A DNA stretch of 64,000 nucleotides from Cephalotus follicularis (GCA_001972305.1 BDDD01001355.1:36529-100528); one strand, 5' to 3'; counted from the first letter of the stretch, positions 1 to 12,440 are shown. Numbers and translations: made by a program. The notes: generated from the sequence alone by a model not told the origin.

Positions 1-214
1 TGGATTGAATTGCATGCACGTTTTGTCCCTTGGTGTGTGAATGGTGTGATTTGTGTTAGGGTTGCTATGAGTGGCTAACCTGCATTGCATATTGTGATTG
101 AAATGATTGTGGATCGAATTGCAGGTGTGATTATGCATGTTGATCTCTTGGTATTGAACGTGTTGAAGGAGAAGATGTTTCTGATCTTCTCTAACCGTCG
201 ATGGTTAAATGGTA

Positions 215-560
215 AGTGTCGACGCTATGGACTGTTACGCGTAGGAATGTACACTGATTTCGCGATAAACGTCGACGCTTAAGGAAAGCGTTGACGCTCT
301 GGTTTGAATATGCATAGTGATGGACACGTGGATGTTGACGCTTGAGGTCCTACCTCAAAGCGTCGACACCAAAGCAATGAACGCTGACGCTCAAGGATCC
401 TTACCTTAAAGCGTCGACGTCAAGGACAATTGTTGACACTTAAGTCACTAGTTAAAGTGTTGACGCTTAAAGGGTATAAGCGTTGATGCCTAGGGTTAAG
501 CGGCGACGCTTAAGTGACTAATATGAACGATTTGGTGCCTAGAGGTTAGGTGTCGACGTC
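215..560. repeat. GTCGAC palindrome cluster, GCGTCGACGC flavour
   Basis: About a dozen spaced, degenerate copies of a palindrome with core GCGTCGACGC lie here, for example near 268 and 408. Many carry changes at the central CpG (GCGTTGACGC), as expected from decay of methylated cytosine. The spacing is irregular, roughly 20-40 bases. The cluster holds the same LTR position as the CAGTCGACTG cluster at 13765-14060. Confidence 0.85.
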
Positions 561-1491
561 GAACGGGTCGGGTTGCATTTTGAGCATATGTTTGCTTGCA
601 TATTATTATGGATTGGTCGAGATTTCCTTGCCTTGTGCCGGTTAGCGTCGATGTAGGTATGAATTGAACTGTGAACTTAATTGTGAATTGAAATGTGATT
701 GAATTCTAAAGTGTTTTATCATTTTAGAAGTGCATACATAATTTTATAACAAATCATTATTTTACACGAAAATGTATATTTGTTAAATGTATATTTTCGA
801 AGGATTGAAACGTGATTTCAAAGACTGTTTACATTTTGAATAAATGTATTATTTCAAGTATTTTATAACTTATGAATTACTCGGAAAGGATTGATTTTTG
901 GATTGATTGAGCTTTCCTAGCACCACGGGACAGTTAGCTGTGTGCTTTCCTAGCTCAGGGCCGGTTAGCATCAATGATTGAATTGTTTGATTGATTGTGA
1001 TTGTTACGCTGTTAGTGCGGTGACGGAGGTTGTCACTTACGCTAATGGCAGGTTGTGCTCTAGGGGCCAGGAGATGGCTAGGGACACCACACCGGATGGT
1101 CTTTCTCCGCTACTCGTCGGTTGACATCCACACTATGAGCTATCCTCCGCCTATGTGCCAGTTAGACTCATTTGTTTGTTGAATTTTCCTCCGCTACGTG
1201 CGGGTTAGTGTCAATTATTGATCGAGCTTTCCTCCGCCTATGGGCCGGTTAGCATCGACGTGAGATAATACTAACCTACGGGTGGTGGTTATCGAATACT
1301 GATTGAATTCATTGGTCCTTAGTGACATGACTGATGATTTGTGTTGATGTAGCCACTTGGCATGGTTGCGTAAGTATTGATCGAGATACATATACAAATA
1401 CATATTGTATATATATGGTACTGCATCATTATGCATTCATTACATGATTTACATTATTGTTGATCCCAAAAGGTATTTATACTTTCTCTAC

Positions 1492-1516
1492 TTAGCCGAG
1501 TGAGGACAAAGGCTAA
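1492..1516 (+). other. Conserved LTR stem-loop TTAGCC/GGCTAA
   Basis: Arms TTAGCC (1492-1497) and GGCTAA (1511-1516) flank the loop GAGTGAGGACAAA. The same arms and nearly the same loop occur in every family-B LTR in the window: 14802-14826, 41982-42006, 52327-52351 (minus) and 63862-63886. The arms do not vary, so there is no covariation evidence. It lies about 350-550 bases before the LTR end. A role in the transcript (polyadenylation or primer-region folding) is only a guess. Confidence 0.6.
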
Positions 1517-2056
1517 CCCCCTACAATTTCAGATTGACAGGGGCAATCGGACAAGTGCTGCTGAATCTGTGTTGGAAGCTTCTTTCCTGAATGTTGTTTT
1601 AATTGTATTGTATTGTAATAATCATACTCGTGTTTTAAGAGAATGATGAGACGTGCTTGTTAAGAATTATCAGTTGGATAATTGTATCAATTGGTTATTG
1701 AAATGATGGAATATTGTACTGGATTAATGTATAATAGTTTATGGCTTTACTAATTTGGGATAATGTATTATCGTATTTGATGGATAATCATTTAGTATGG
1801 ATTTTGTATTTAATGAAATACTGTATCAACATGTTTTGATCAAGCTCCGTTTTGAGGGCAATTAACAATGGAACGTCGTATTTTGGTAACACGTAGTATG
1901 GGATGCATGTTACGTTGTTAATTCGGCTTATAATTGAATGCTTCCGCTAGTTATTAATCATTTTGAAAGTTTTAAATTTCCGCGTAAAACTGTATAAGCC
2001 GGATATTATGTTGATTGCTACCATTATTATTGTTGTTATGGAAACGGGGTGTGACA

Positions 2057-2301
2057 ACATCCAAGAATGAAGAATCTGTACCTTAGCCGTTCAAATCAAA
2101 TCAAACACATGATCGAACCGAAATCACGTACAAAATCACCCTAATCGTCACAACAGGTGTCTTTGAATCCTAACATGCCAACCAAATCCAAATTATCACA
2201 TAACATACGTTAAACACGAACTGTAGAGGAAAGCGTCGACGTTTAAAATGAAAGCGTCGGCGCTTAAGACATAGCGTTGGCGCTTTAAAACAAACGTTAA
2301 C
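2057..2301 (-). other. Remnant of older host element (probable copia leader)
   Basis: This non-coding strip lies between the family-B LTR end and the gag-only element. It holds decayed GTCGAC palindromes at about 2228-2285 and ends with TTAAC at 2297-2301, the left copy of the target-site duplication of the element at 2302-8837. Read with 8843-9029 and 15275-16079 it would be one leader of a minus-strand Ty1/copia element. That linkage is inference from the nesting order and from a similar palindrome cluster in the leader at 59880-60040. Confidence 0.4.
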
Positions 2302-4675
2302 TGTAACGCCCCCGATCCGAGTTCACTTTATACTCAAAGCGATCCTCAAGGATCCGGTGTGTTACGTGGGGATGCATTCTTTAACCATTTTAACAAAATA
2401 ATTTATTGCTACATTTATCATTAAACTTCTCATAAATCTCAATTATATCTCGTCGCAGTCAATAATTATTCTTAACATTCTATCACTATCATATCAACAT
2501 CTTACATCTATATGTCATCTTACACAGCGGAAATCATTAATTTATTACAACCGATACAGTTTATACAAAACAATATTGCATAACATACTTCCTTCGCTAC
2601 ACTTCATTTACGAACTTCCTCTAAAGCTCGCAATTCCACGTTCAACCATTTCCTGGAAATTTTATTTAAAAACAAACATTGAAAGGAATGAGCTCAAATA
2701 GCCCACTAGGAATCATAGTGATAAACGTTATCGAAATCCATTGTTTTTGATAATCTTTATAAAATTAGAACATTTCCATAAGCATACATTTTCTAGTGTA
2801 TAACACCGCCATACTTGAAAACGTCATTAAAATCATTTTCTGGTATATTTTTTAAAATTAGAGCATTTCACATTCCTTTCCTTTTTCTGATCATATCTAA
2901 TGAATCAGAACATTTTATACATAACTGAGGGGTTATAAAACATAAAGAACCCAATTGAACCATGCTTCACCGGGGCATTGTGCACTCCCCAATTACTATC
3001 CTTACATCACATGCATATCCGTGAGCATCTCGCTCCATTAACATTAATCCTTCTCGGATTAATCCTCCATGGATCGAAATCCAAGAGTTGTTCATCTCAG
3101 TTCATCACTTTTCACATTTCATAAAACATTTCTTAACACTTTGAGTGATCAGCTCAAGGCGTTCATAAAACAGCAACGTGCAATATTTCCAAAACTGATT
3201 TTTCGTCTATAGGTAGTCATTTCCAGAGAAAACTTTAAACATAAAAGTTAAAGCAGACATTTCATAGATTCCAGAAAGGTAAAGTTCATAATTTTTAGTT
3301 GAGAAACGAAGCCACGATAAATTTTTTAAGTTGCAGGTTCCATATAATAGCATAACAGGAGCAGTAATTTTAAACATAGATTTTTGTCAGGAATTTGACC
3401 GAAATTCGAGATACATGAAACATAACAGTTAAAGAGGACATCTTATAGTTTCCAAAACATTCAACCATTTGAAATTTCATCAAGAAACGAGTAAGTTAAG
3501 AATAAAACAATATACTACATAATCTGGAAGTAAAACAAAGGAATAACTTAGCATGAAAGAGTTTGATTTTCCTTTGCTTTAATTTCCTTTTCTCCTTTCT
3601 CTACACTGCACTAATCTCAGCAGAAACTCTTCCTCGTCTCTACTCCCTTTCACTTAGTTGAGCTTTCCTAGTAAACTTAGCAGAAAACAGCCCTTCCTTG
3701 GCTACACTACACATACATATATAAAGAGTAATCTTGGGATGCAAGCTTCTCTTTCTCATGATGATTACCATGGTAGCAGCCCATGTGCTAATTTTTCCTT
3801 CCTTCCATTTCATGACATCTTTCCTCGGTTATTATTTTAGTCTTGTCATTAGGATAAATATATGCAGTTCTCCTTCCCTAGTTTGACAACTGTCCCTCAA
3901 TTAGTATAATTAAACCACAAAACAACAAAAAAAAAAACTAAATTTGGTAACTGGTCTGCATAACTCCTGAGGACACTCACTGTCCTCGGTTCTCTACTCC
4001 TCTGCTCTACTCCAAAGATCACTCCTCCAACATTACTAAACCTTAGCATCAGAACACATGATATAATTAAACTTAAAACACTGGAGCGCTAGAAACTTCA
4101 AGTTGTCCTCGGACCTCTCCTTTTCTTGGATCCTTTGACTATTTTTCGAGGACTCTCTTCTGACTATGTAATCCTCTGCCATGCCATCCTCTTTCGTGCC
4201 ATCCTCTGTCATGCGATCCTCTATCGTGCGATCCTTTGCCTTGTGATCCTCTGCCATGCCATCCTCTTCCATGCGTCCTCCGCCACGCGTCCTCTACCAT
4301 GCCGTCCTACGCCATGCATCCTCTGCCACGCAACCTCTGCAACGCGTCCTCTGTCATGCCGTCCTCCGCCATGCATCCTCTACCACGCATCCTCTGCAAC
4401 GCGTCCTCTGCCATGCTGTCCTCTGACACACGCCCTCTGCCTCGCGTCCTCTTCCATGCAGTCCTCCGCCATGCAGTCCTCCACCATGTGGTCCTCTGCC
4501 ATGAGGTCCTCTACCATGCCATCCTCCGATGTGCGGTCCTTCGCTCCTCTGCCATGCGCTCCTCTGCCACGTAAAGGAATATTGTGATCATTACATTACT
4601 CCACAACATATAAGACGTAGAGCAAGCACACTTCCATAAATAATAACTTTAACGAAAAAAATTCTAGTTATTACA
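2302..4675 (-). repeat. 3' LTR of the gag-only element
   Basis: The LTR is 2374 bp, reads TGTAATAAC to GGGGCGTTACA on the minus strand, and pairs with 6539-8837. Sense order is: a start block, a CATGC/TCCTC minisatellite (about 4570-4150), a pyrimidine/purine-rich stretch, then a half rich in small stem-loops (about 3165-2970) shared with family C. The polypurine tract at 4676-4688 abuts its sense start, which identifies it as the 3' LTR. Confidence 0.88.
4140..4575. repeat. LTR minisatellite, 14-15-bp unit
   Basis: This is a degenerate tandem array whose unit reads roughly TCCTCTGCCATGCG, with TGC/CGC and ATG/ACG variation. About 28 units are present. It gives long apparent reading frames on both strands (Cys/His/Pro-rich on plus, Arg/Glu/Asp-rich on minus) that are by-products of the repeat. 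The matching array in the other LTR is at 8375-8740 and differs in unit order and number. Confidence 0.85.
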
Positions 4676-4688
4676 ATCTTCCCTCCTT
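4676..4688 (-). other. Polypurine tract of the gag-only element
   Basis: On the minus strand AAGGAGGGAAGAT directly precedes the LTR start TGTAATAAC. This is the expected plus-strand primer position. The preceding bases, GAGGACAAAATTTTG, are typical of Tekay-type chromoviruses. Confidence 0.85.
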
Positions 4689-4939
4689 ACAAAATTTTGT
4701 CCTCAAAATTTTCTATACAATCGACTTAAAAAAAAAGATGAGGGTATTCTTGTCTCATAGCGTCTTCTAATTCCCAAGTTAAAACGTGACGCTTTTCCAT
4801 TTCGCATCTCATCCTCTATCTCCTTAATCTCCAAATCTTGTGATGGGGTACTGTCACACATCATTTGGATCTTCCACACCTTCAGTTGTCATGCCGTATG
4901 TCCTAGCTGGTGCTCAAGGTGGTTGTGCTCCACCCTCTC

Positions 4940-5935
4940 CTTATCCTCCCATCTTTGGACGAGTACAACGGTTAGCCATATGTCCTTCTTGACAACAATT
5001 ATAACATCTGATTGGTCATTGAGCTTGATTTTTTCCCTTGTTGACACTCCCTTGCCTGATGTCCTTGCTTTCCACATTTATAACAAACTCCCTTTCCTAG
5101 TAGGCATTCCCCACGATGGGTCTTTCCGCACTGTTGACAGGGTTTAAGGTCTCTTCCCTCATCAGTCCTTGCTTTCTTACTATTTTTGTCTGAGGATTCA
5201 CCTGTTTTCCTCTTTCTTTGTCCTTGTTCTGCCCGTTTGTTATGATACTTTTGATTGTCCATCTCTATTCTCAACGCACATCTCAAAACTGCCTCATAGG
5301 TTTGTAGATCTTGTGCTATCAATAGCCTTCGAATATGCGGTTTCAGACCCTAGCAAAACTGTTTTGCCCTTCTCTCTTCAGTTGCTACCATATGAGCCGT
5401 ATATCGAGATAATCTCGCAAAGTTTGCCTCATACTGGGCTACGGTTTCTGATTCGCCTTGTTCCAAACGAAAGAAGTCTTCCTCCATCTTATCCTTCATT
5501 GTTTGCGGGAAATATTTGTCCATGAATATTCCCTTAAACCTTTCCCACGTCATTGTTTCTATTTCCTAACGTGTCTTCGTTCTCTCGGTCATATCCCACC
5601 ATTGATTTGCCTCTCCTTCTAATTTATAAATAAAAAATTCCACCTTCTGATGATGTGTACAGTCCAGCACTCTGAAAATCTTCTCATTTCCTCGGATCCA
5701 TGCTTTGGCTTCTATGGGATCTGTTGCTCCCGAAAAGGCTTTCAAATTATGTCGTCCGAACTATTCGAGGGTTGGCCTTGCTGGTGGATGTGCTTGATGG
5801 TTATTACCGTTGTTATTGGCAATAACTTGAGCCAAGCGATTCAAAACCGCGTTTAGAGAATTATCTTCTCCATCATCGTGTGCATTCCCATTTCGTCTTT
5901 GACCATGATTTCTTCTTGCGTCAGCCATCTAGTTA
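4940..5935 (-). pseudogene. gag remnant of the gag-only element
   Basis: The minus strand carries a chromovirus-type gag region. The capsid-like part (about 5350-5553) has the WERFKGIFMDKYFP and EQGESETVAQYEANF segments typical of the retrotransposon gag family. Downstream (about 5040-5160) are two Cys/His clusters, CQQCGKTHRGEC and CYKCGKQGHQAREC; the second is a CX2CX4HX4C zinc knuckle. The likely amino end lies near 5930, about 600 bases after the primer binding site. Gag would form the particle and bind RNA. With no pol present, the element would have needed enzymes from a related chromovirus. The remnant is broken in a few places. Confidence 0.8.
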
Positions 5936-6523
5936 GCATTCTCAAGTTAGTCTTTAGCTTTAGTCAATTCTATGGTTAGACAATAACAGAATAAAAATTC
6001 CAAAACTCAAGGTTGTACAAAGAACTAACAATTATTATTTATCTTACACTTCCTTTATGCATATATCACATTTCTACATTTCTACCTACACCAAGCTTCT
6101 TCATTACTACTCTAATCTTCATTGCTCGACGTAGTGTTATCTAGTATCTCTTCTAATATATATCTTATCAGCATCCTTAAATTTTCTCTAACCCCTCAAA
6201 TAACTATTCCATCGACTTCCCAAATATACCTCAAAAGAACCTTCTGACATGACTTAACTTCTCTAAAGCATTCATCCTTTCTTGCTAACTCCTCATTATA
6301 CTCTTCCTCCATCTTGTATATATGAGTGCAATATTCTTCTCAATTACTAGCTATAATCCGTCTCAAAATATCTTTCTATTCTCGAAGATTCTGATTCTTA
6401 GTCATTAAATCTAGTAATAGTCTCTGAAGGATCTAACTTACTCTTTGATGACATCTAAAGAAATCATATCAGCAAAAAAATTTTCCAAACAATTTATATC
6501 CTCAAAATATAGCAATATTCAAT
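5936..6523 (-). other. Leader of the gag-only element
   Basis: This is the AT-rich, non-coding stretch between the primer binding site and the gag region. I see no repeat or conserved motif in it. Confidence 0.6.
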
Positions 6524-6535
6524 TCTCTAATACCA
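6524..6535 (-). other. Primer binding site, initiator-Met tRNA type
   Basis: On the minus strand TGGTATTAGAG lies three bases after the LTR end. It matches the 3' end complement of plant initiator Met tRNA (TGGTATCAGAGC) with small differences. It marks 6539-8837 as the 5' LTR. Confidence 0.75.
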
Positions 6536-6538
6536 TTC

Positions 6539-8837
6539 TGTAACACCCCTGATCCGAGTTCACTTTATACTCAAAGCGATCTTCAAGGATCTGGTGTGTT
6601 ACGTGGGGATGTGTTCTTTAACCATTTTAACAAAATAATTTATTGCTACATTTATCATTAAACTTCTCATAAATCTCAATTATATCTCGTCGCAGTCAAT
6701 AATTATTCTTAACATTCTATCACTATCATATCAACATCTTACATCTATCCGTCATCTATCATAAACCGTTACACAGCGGAAATCATTAATTTATTACAAC
6801 GTATACATTTTATAAAAAACATTATTGCATAACATACTTCCTTTCCTACACTTCATTTATGAACTTCCTCTAAAGCTCGCAATTCCACGTTAAACCGTTT
6901 CCTGGAAATTTTATTTAAAAACAACCATTGAAAGGAATGAGCTCAAATAGCCCCGTGGGAATCATAGTCATAAACGTTATCGAAATCCATTGTTTTTGAT
7001 AATCTTTATAAAATCAGAACATTTCTATAATCATACATTTTCTAGTGTATAACACCGCCATACTTGAAAAAATCATTAAAATCACTTTCTGGTATATTTT
7101 GTAAAACCAGAGCATTTCACATTCCTTTCCTTTTTCTGATCATATCTCATGAATCAGAACATTTCATACATAACTGAGGGGTTATAAAACATAAAGAACC
7201 CAATTGAACCACGCTTCACCGGGGCATTGTGCACTCCCCGATTACTATCCTTACATCACATGCATGTCCGTGAGCATCTCGCTCCATTAACATTAATCCT
7301 TCTCGGATTAATCCTCCATGGATCGCAATCCAAGAGTTGTTCATCTCAGTTCATCACTTTTCACATTTCATAAAACATTTCTTAACACTTTGAGTGATCA
7401 GCTCAAGGCGTTCATAAAACAGCATTGTCCAACATTTCTAAAACTGATTTTTCGTATATACATACAGAAAACTTAAAACATAAAAGTTAAAGCAGACATT
7501 TCAACGATTCCAGAAAAGTAAAGTTCATATTTTTTTTGTCGAGAAACGAAGCCACAATAAATTTTTAAAGTTGCAGGTTCCATATAATAGCCAAATAGGA
7601 GCAGTAATTTTAAATATAGATTTTTGTTAGGAATTTGACCGAAATTTGAGATACATGAAACATAACAGTTAAACAGGACATCTTAAAGTTTCCAAAACAT
7701 TCAACCATTAGAAATTTGATTAAGAAACGAGTATGTTATGAATAAAACAATCTTCTGCATAATCTAGAAGTAAAACAGAGGAGTAACTTAGCATGAAAGA
7801 GTTTGATTTTCCTTACTTTGCTTTAATTTCCTTTTCTCCTTTCTCTACACCGCACTAATCTTAGTAGAAACTCTTCCTCTTCTCTTCTCCCTTTCACTTA
7901 GTTGAGCTTTCCTAGCAAACTTAGCAGAAAATAGCCCTTCCTTGGCTACACTACGCATACATATATAAAAAGTAATCATGGGATGCAAGCTTCTCTTTCT
8001 CATGATGATTACCATGGTAGCAGCCCATGTGCTAATTTTTCCTTTCTTCCATTTCATGACATCTGTCCTTGGTTATTATTTTAGTCTTGTCATTAGGATA
8101 AATATCTTCAGTTCTCCTTCCCTAGTTTGACAAATGTCCTTCAATTAGTATAATTAACTCACAAAACAACAACAAAAAAACTAAATTTGGACACTCACTG
8201 TCCTCGGTTCTCTACTCTCCAAAGAGCACTCCTCCAATATTACTAAACCTTAGCATCAAAACACACGATATAACTAAACTTAAAACACTGGAGCGCTAGA
8301 AACTTCAAGTCGTCCTCGGACCTCTCCTTTTCTTGGATCATTTGACTATTTTTCGAGGACTCTCTTCTGACTTTGTAATCCTCTGCCATGCCATCCTCTT
8401 CCATGCCATCCTCTGCTGTGCGATCCTCTGCCGTGGGATCCTCCGCCTTGCGATCCTCTGCAGTGCCATTCTCTGCCACGCGTCCTCAGCCATGCATCCT
8501 CCGCCACGCGACCTCTGCCATGCGTCCTCTGCCATGACGTCCTCTGCCATCCGTCCTCTGCCACGCGTCCTCTGCCATGCTGTCCTTCGCCATGCATCCT
8601 CTACCATGCGTCCTCCACCACGCGTCCTCCGCTCCGGTCCTCCGCTCCTCTGCCATGCGGTCCTCCACTCCTCCGCCATTCCATCCTCCGTCGTGCGATC
8701 ATTCGCTCTTTTGCCATGCGCTCCTCCACCATGTAAAGGAATATTGTGATCGTTGCATTACTCCATAACATATAAGATGTAGAGAAAGCACACTTCCATA
8801 TATAATAACTTTAACGAAAAAAATTCTTGTTATTACA
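6539..8837 (-). repeat. 5' LTR of the gag-only element
   Basis: The LTR is 2299 bp, minus orientation, and pairs with 2302-4675. It carries the same module order, with the minisatellite at 8375-8740 and the stem-loop half at about 7410-7205. The primer binding site follows its sense end and the TSD TTAAC follows its outer end at 8838-8842. Differences from its partner are mostly C/T and G/A, plus repeat-number changes. Confidence 0.88.
8375..8740. repeat. LTR minisatellite, second copy
   Basis: Same 14-15-bp TCCTC-TGCCATGC array as at 4140-4575, with a different unit order and length. It creates spurious Arg/Glu-rich minus-strand and Cys/Pro-rich plus-strand reading frames. Confidence 0.85.
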
Positions 8838-9029
8838 TTAACACAAAGCGCTGGACAAAGCGTCAACCAAAGTGTTACAAAGCACGACAAAAGCGTCGTC
8901 TCTCAAAGCAAAGCGTCGACTGTTAAGACCTAAGCCTTGATGAAAACGAAATACAATCGATGCTTACGACATGCAGGACGATAAAACAGTTACAAAACCC
9001 AGTTTTTCTTAGACATGCATCCATAAAAC
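8838..9029 (-). other. Remnant of older host element with palindrome cluster
   Basis: This starts with the right TTAAC duplication of the gag-only element and continues the strip interrupted at 2301. It contains decayed palindromes (AAGCGCTGG, AAGCGTCGACTG, AAGCGTCGTC) at about 8845-8935. The last bases, AAAAC (9025-9029), look like the left target-site copy of the LTR starting at 9030. Confidence 0.45.
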
Positions 9030-9652
9030 TGTCACGCCCCGAACCGCGAAGGCGAACCCCCACGATCCGACGCGTGAGATACCATCCATTCAGTCCGTCC
9101 AATCAGATATAAATCATACTCCGTATCATTTATCAATCATATTCGAAAGTGCTATACATATAAAAATTTAAATCAAAGTCATACAAGCGGAAGAATCATG
9201 CTGAATATATTCTAACTCTTAAAATCTCCCGAAATTTCAGCGTGAAGTATTCGTTTATCAGACTAAACCCCCTGTAAAGAAAATACAGTTTATATATGTC
9301 CACACTCCCAAAGGAGGAATCAACAGTTTATATATATATGGGGCTCAGCCCTCAGCAACCACGACTCATCTCATCAATAATCACAATAGCAGGACCCATC
9401 CATGTCCTTTTCATCAACACAAATATAAATCTAACACTGCCACAAGCCGACAGGTCAATAGCTAAATATAAAACATAAATCTAATGTATCTTTAGATTTG
9501 TCTCTTATAGAACAACCACAAATACATCCATATTCCAATATCTGTCCTTTTACAATATCACATTTATACAAAGTAGGTCAGAGGAGATGTAAATCCTTAC
9601 CCTACGATTTAACCTGACTGGTCACTGTTGCGCGTCACTTGGACCTGAACCT

Positions 9653-9685
9653 GACCCATTACATTACAATACAATGCAATGGGTC
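9653..9685 (-). other. Stem-loop in family-A LTR
   Basis: Arms GACCCATT (9653-9660) and AATGGGTC (9678-9685) form a perfect 8-bp stem beside GTTGCTGACCC. A similar but imperfect stem is at 43255-43274 in the related LTR at 42949-45596. Confidence 0.5.
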
Positions 9686-11299
9686 AGCAACCCGAAGGTT
9701 ATGTAGGATACACATATGCAAGGTACATATAGGAGTGCAGCAGATAAGTATGCCATATGAGATGTATGTACAATATGAGAGATGTATGCACAACAATCGA
9801 TATAAATCCTGCTATGAAATCTAGCATTTATATACTTGCCACTATCATCAACGTCCATATCATTCTAAAATCCTTTCAAGCGTATTGGCTCTTCTCGGCC
9901 TTCTCTGCCGAGGTAACAGATTAGGCGCTCTTGGTGTCCTAGGCAGAAGTCCTCATTCCACTGGCAGATTAGAGCAGCATCCGTAAGTAGAACAGGGAAG
10001 AGAAGATGGACATTCTCTAACGCTGGTCTCTCTAGCTACAGCCACCATCAATGTCCATATACCATCATAATCCAGACCATCACGATCCATAACGATATGA
10101 TCCATAAGCATATCGTATCCTTTTCGTAACCATTCCATAGCCGCACGAATCGTAACCATTCCATAACCGAACGAGTCGTAACCATTTAGTCCATAACCGC
10201 AGCACCCATATGGAGGAAAGCTATATGATATGTCATGCAATGCAACAGCATAACAGTATGTGAAGCATGTAACAGGGTAGCAGTATGCTGTGCAAGCAAC
10301 CAATGTAATCATAAGTCATGTGTGAACAATATATATATGTGTATCAATATACCATGTGATGTCATGTGTATAAATGGCAATCGTGGACAGCTTCAATATA
10401 CCAGCCGTCCCTAAGCGGGGTATATTTAGCTAGTCCTAATCACGTCAAGGCCATAGGCCTGTAGACAATCCATATAACAATCCATATCAATCATAGGGAC
10501 AATCAGTCCATAGGGTCCATCCCACCCTTGATGCACTTTTGGTGTCGTGGAGGAGTGAGGAATGAGATAACACTGGCCACGTCGTTCATATCATAGTGTA
10601 TTTGGGGCCTCCCAATGAGTGGGGTCCACGTAGTGTATTTTGATACTAGATAATGTGGTCTAGCATTCATGACCTTCATGGCGGAGGTGAGGATCATGAA
10701 TGGGTTATCTCATTTAGGTCTCATACAATACAATCAATAATCCATCCCGTAGTTGTGACCCAAAATCATGTATGCTTTTAAATGATATGGACCAGTTTGT
10801 AAAGGATCTCATGGATCCACATCCGTCAAATCATATAAGATCAATTTCGTAGTCATAAATCATTTGTCATATTCAATGGCCATTGTCATTCCCATAATCC
10901 ATTTTGTAATCAATTTTCATATATCATTTTATTGGTCCCTATCGAAGTTATAATGAATGGAAAGGAAGTCCAAATGGGAGAATCCGCGTCCAGATGTCCC
11001 AATGGAACTATCCTAACCATTTGAAATCCATAAAATAATGGAGAGGAAGTCCAAATAAGATATCCGCGTCCAGATATCCCAATGGAACTATCCTAACCAT
11101 TTTTGAAAACCATTTGTATAAAATCCCCTTTTTATGAAACTTCCTTTAAAGATTGATTTTGCAGGCTGATCCGTAGTTTAAAAATGTCACAAGAGGAATT
11201 TCATAGGCTACAAGGCCTTAGGGAGGCTTCCTATGAAATCCATTTGTATAGAAATCCATTTCGGATCAAAACCATATAAAACAGTGAAGTTTAACTAAA

Positions 11300-11462
11300 A
11301 CATGGCACTAAGCGTCGATGCTTAGCCCTAGGCATCGACAGTTTTAAAAAGCATAAGTATAAAGTATCAACGGTTTGTTTGAAAGCATAAGGCGTCGACT
11401 GTTTGGTTTAACACATAAAAGCATCGACAGTTAATAAGAAAGCGTCGACGGATTTGGAAGAA
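11300..11462. repeat. GTCGAC palindrome cluster in family-A LTR
   Basis: Five or six decayed copies of the GCGTCGACGC palindrome lie here (AGCGTCGATGCTTAG, GGCATCGACAG, GGCGTCGACTG, AGCATCGACAG, AGCGTCGACGG). They lie just upstream, in LTR sense, of the block shared with the D 3' LTR, which also has a cluster at that place. Confidence 0.8.
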
Positions 11463-12430
11463 ATATCGTTTTGCAAAACAGTTCGCAATTCAGTAAAAAC
11501 AATATCTAAAACAGTTCAAAGCCCATTAAGATTCATCCCATAGCTGTGAATTGAGAGAAGGCAAGAATTCATCTCCTCTCAATTCAACATCTAAACCTTA
11601 CACCATATGCAATATCCACATCCCTTTGTATACTCGTATGTCTATATATATATGTACAATCATGCATTCATATAATTACAATTCGTACACATATCAATCC
11701 ATATAACCATTTAGAATGCACGAATGCAATGCAAGTAGCATAACCTACTCTAGTGATCTACCATTCGTATACTACCGTCCCATACCGGCGTATACGAATG
11801 GGATCAAGGCAACAGCCATCTGAGCATGTACCATCGGAGCAAATGTATACCCTACCTATTACCAATTGAGCTGCGAGTTGGGAGGGCTTGCAACAGAATC
11901 CACGAATTGCTACCTCCTCTAAGCTTCACTCGTCGTTACGAGCACAACTCCATCTTGTGTCAACAGAATCCTTTCTCTTTGTATCATTGCAATAATCATC
12001 ACATTCTATTACGATCTACACAAAGGCAACAATTACGCATTGTCATCACCAGAGTTCTGGCCAAATTTCGGACAACACATCGAAACTCTGGCCACGTCAT
12101 AAACAAGCTCTAATTGGCCAATCAATTCATATCTGCCAAGGAACCGCTGTGACTCACCGTGAAACGTGCTGTCATGGCCGACAGTGAGTTCGACTAACTG
12201 AGTCAACTCATCGGACTTCAACAGTTCTGGTCAACACTAAAAAATGCCATAACCGACATCAAAATCCTTCAATCAAGCCGCTAGTGGCCGTAACTCGCCG
12301 TGACTCGGCGTGAAACGCCGTGTCACAGACTTCATCGCGTCAAACCTACTGGGTTGACTCAGCCTTCACATTCCGGTCGATTCCGATCAGGAAATGCCTT
12401 AACAGCCACAAAAGATGAAAGAGCTGCTCT

Positions 12431-12440
12431 TATATATAAA
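12431..12440 (-). promoter_or_regulatory. Possible TATA box of family-A LTR
   Basis: TATATATAAA lies in a GC-richer context about 690 bases (excluding the nested LTR) from the proposed sense start. The sequence is near-symmetrical, so it does not itself show direction. Position in the LTR is the only support. Confidence 0.3.

Larger units (their letters stand above)
1..2056 (+). mobile_element. Family-B LTR, 3' part (Ty3/gypsy type)
   Basis: This is the downstream part of a long LTR whose start lies outside the window. It ends in GGGGTGTGACA at 2056, the same end as the LTRs closing at 15210 and 42346. It shares with them the AT-rich block around 700-870 and the TTAGCC/GGCTAA stem-loop at 1492-1516. 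I see no coding sequence in it. Family assignment to Ty3/gypsy is by analogy with the 39628-42346 copy, which follows an integrase/chromodomain tail and a polypurine tract. Whether this copy is a solo LTR or belongs to a larger element cannot be told because its left end is missing. Confidence 0.8.
2302..8837 (-). mobile_element. Gag-only LTR element (TR-GAG-like), structurally complete
   Basis: This 6.5-kb minus-strand element has two LTRs (2302-4675, 6539-8837), a polypurine tract, a primer binding site and a perfect 5-bp duplication TTAAC (2297-2301, 8838-8842). The internal region is only about 1.86 kb and encodes a chromovirus-type gag with a zinc knuckle. I see no protease, reverse transcriptase or integrase, so it is non-autonomous. 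LTRs of over 2 kb around so small an interior are unusual. By eye the LTRs differ at about 24 of the first 430 aligned bases (about 5%), mostly transitions, so it is of moderate age, perhaps a couple of million years at usual plant rates. The gag reading is broken in about two or three places. Its LTRs are related to those at 31706-33990 and 36592-38811. Confidence 0.88.

Noticed and set aside
2057-2140. Resemblance of 2080-2140 to the LTR edge at 15240-15290
   Set aside because: Both contain a short ATCGAA then ACAAAA and CCCTAATC series, but the similarity is too short and AT-rich to claim a second LTR boundary.
4126-4587. Apparent 150-residue Cys/Pro/His-rich protein
   Set aside because: It is a translation of the TCCTC/CATGC minisatellite. 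Several frames on both strands are open for the same reason, and the matching array at 8333-8749 gives a differently composed product.
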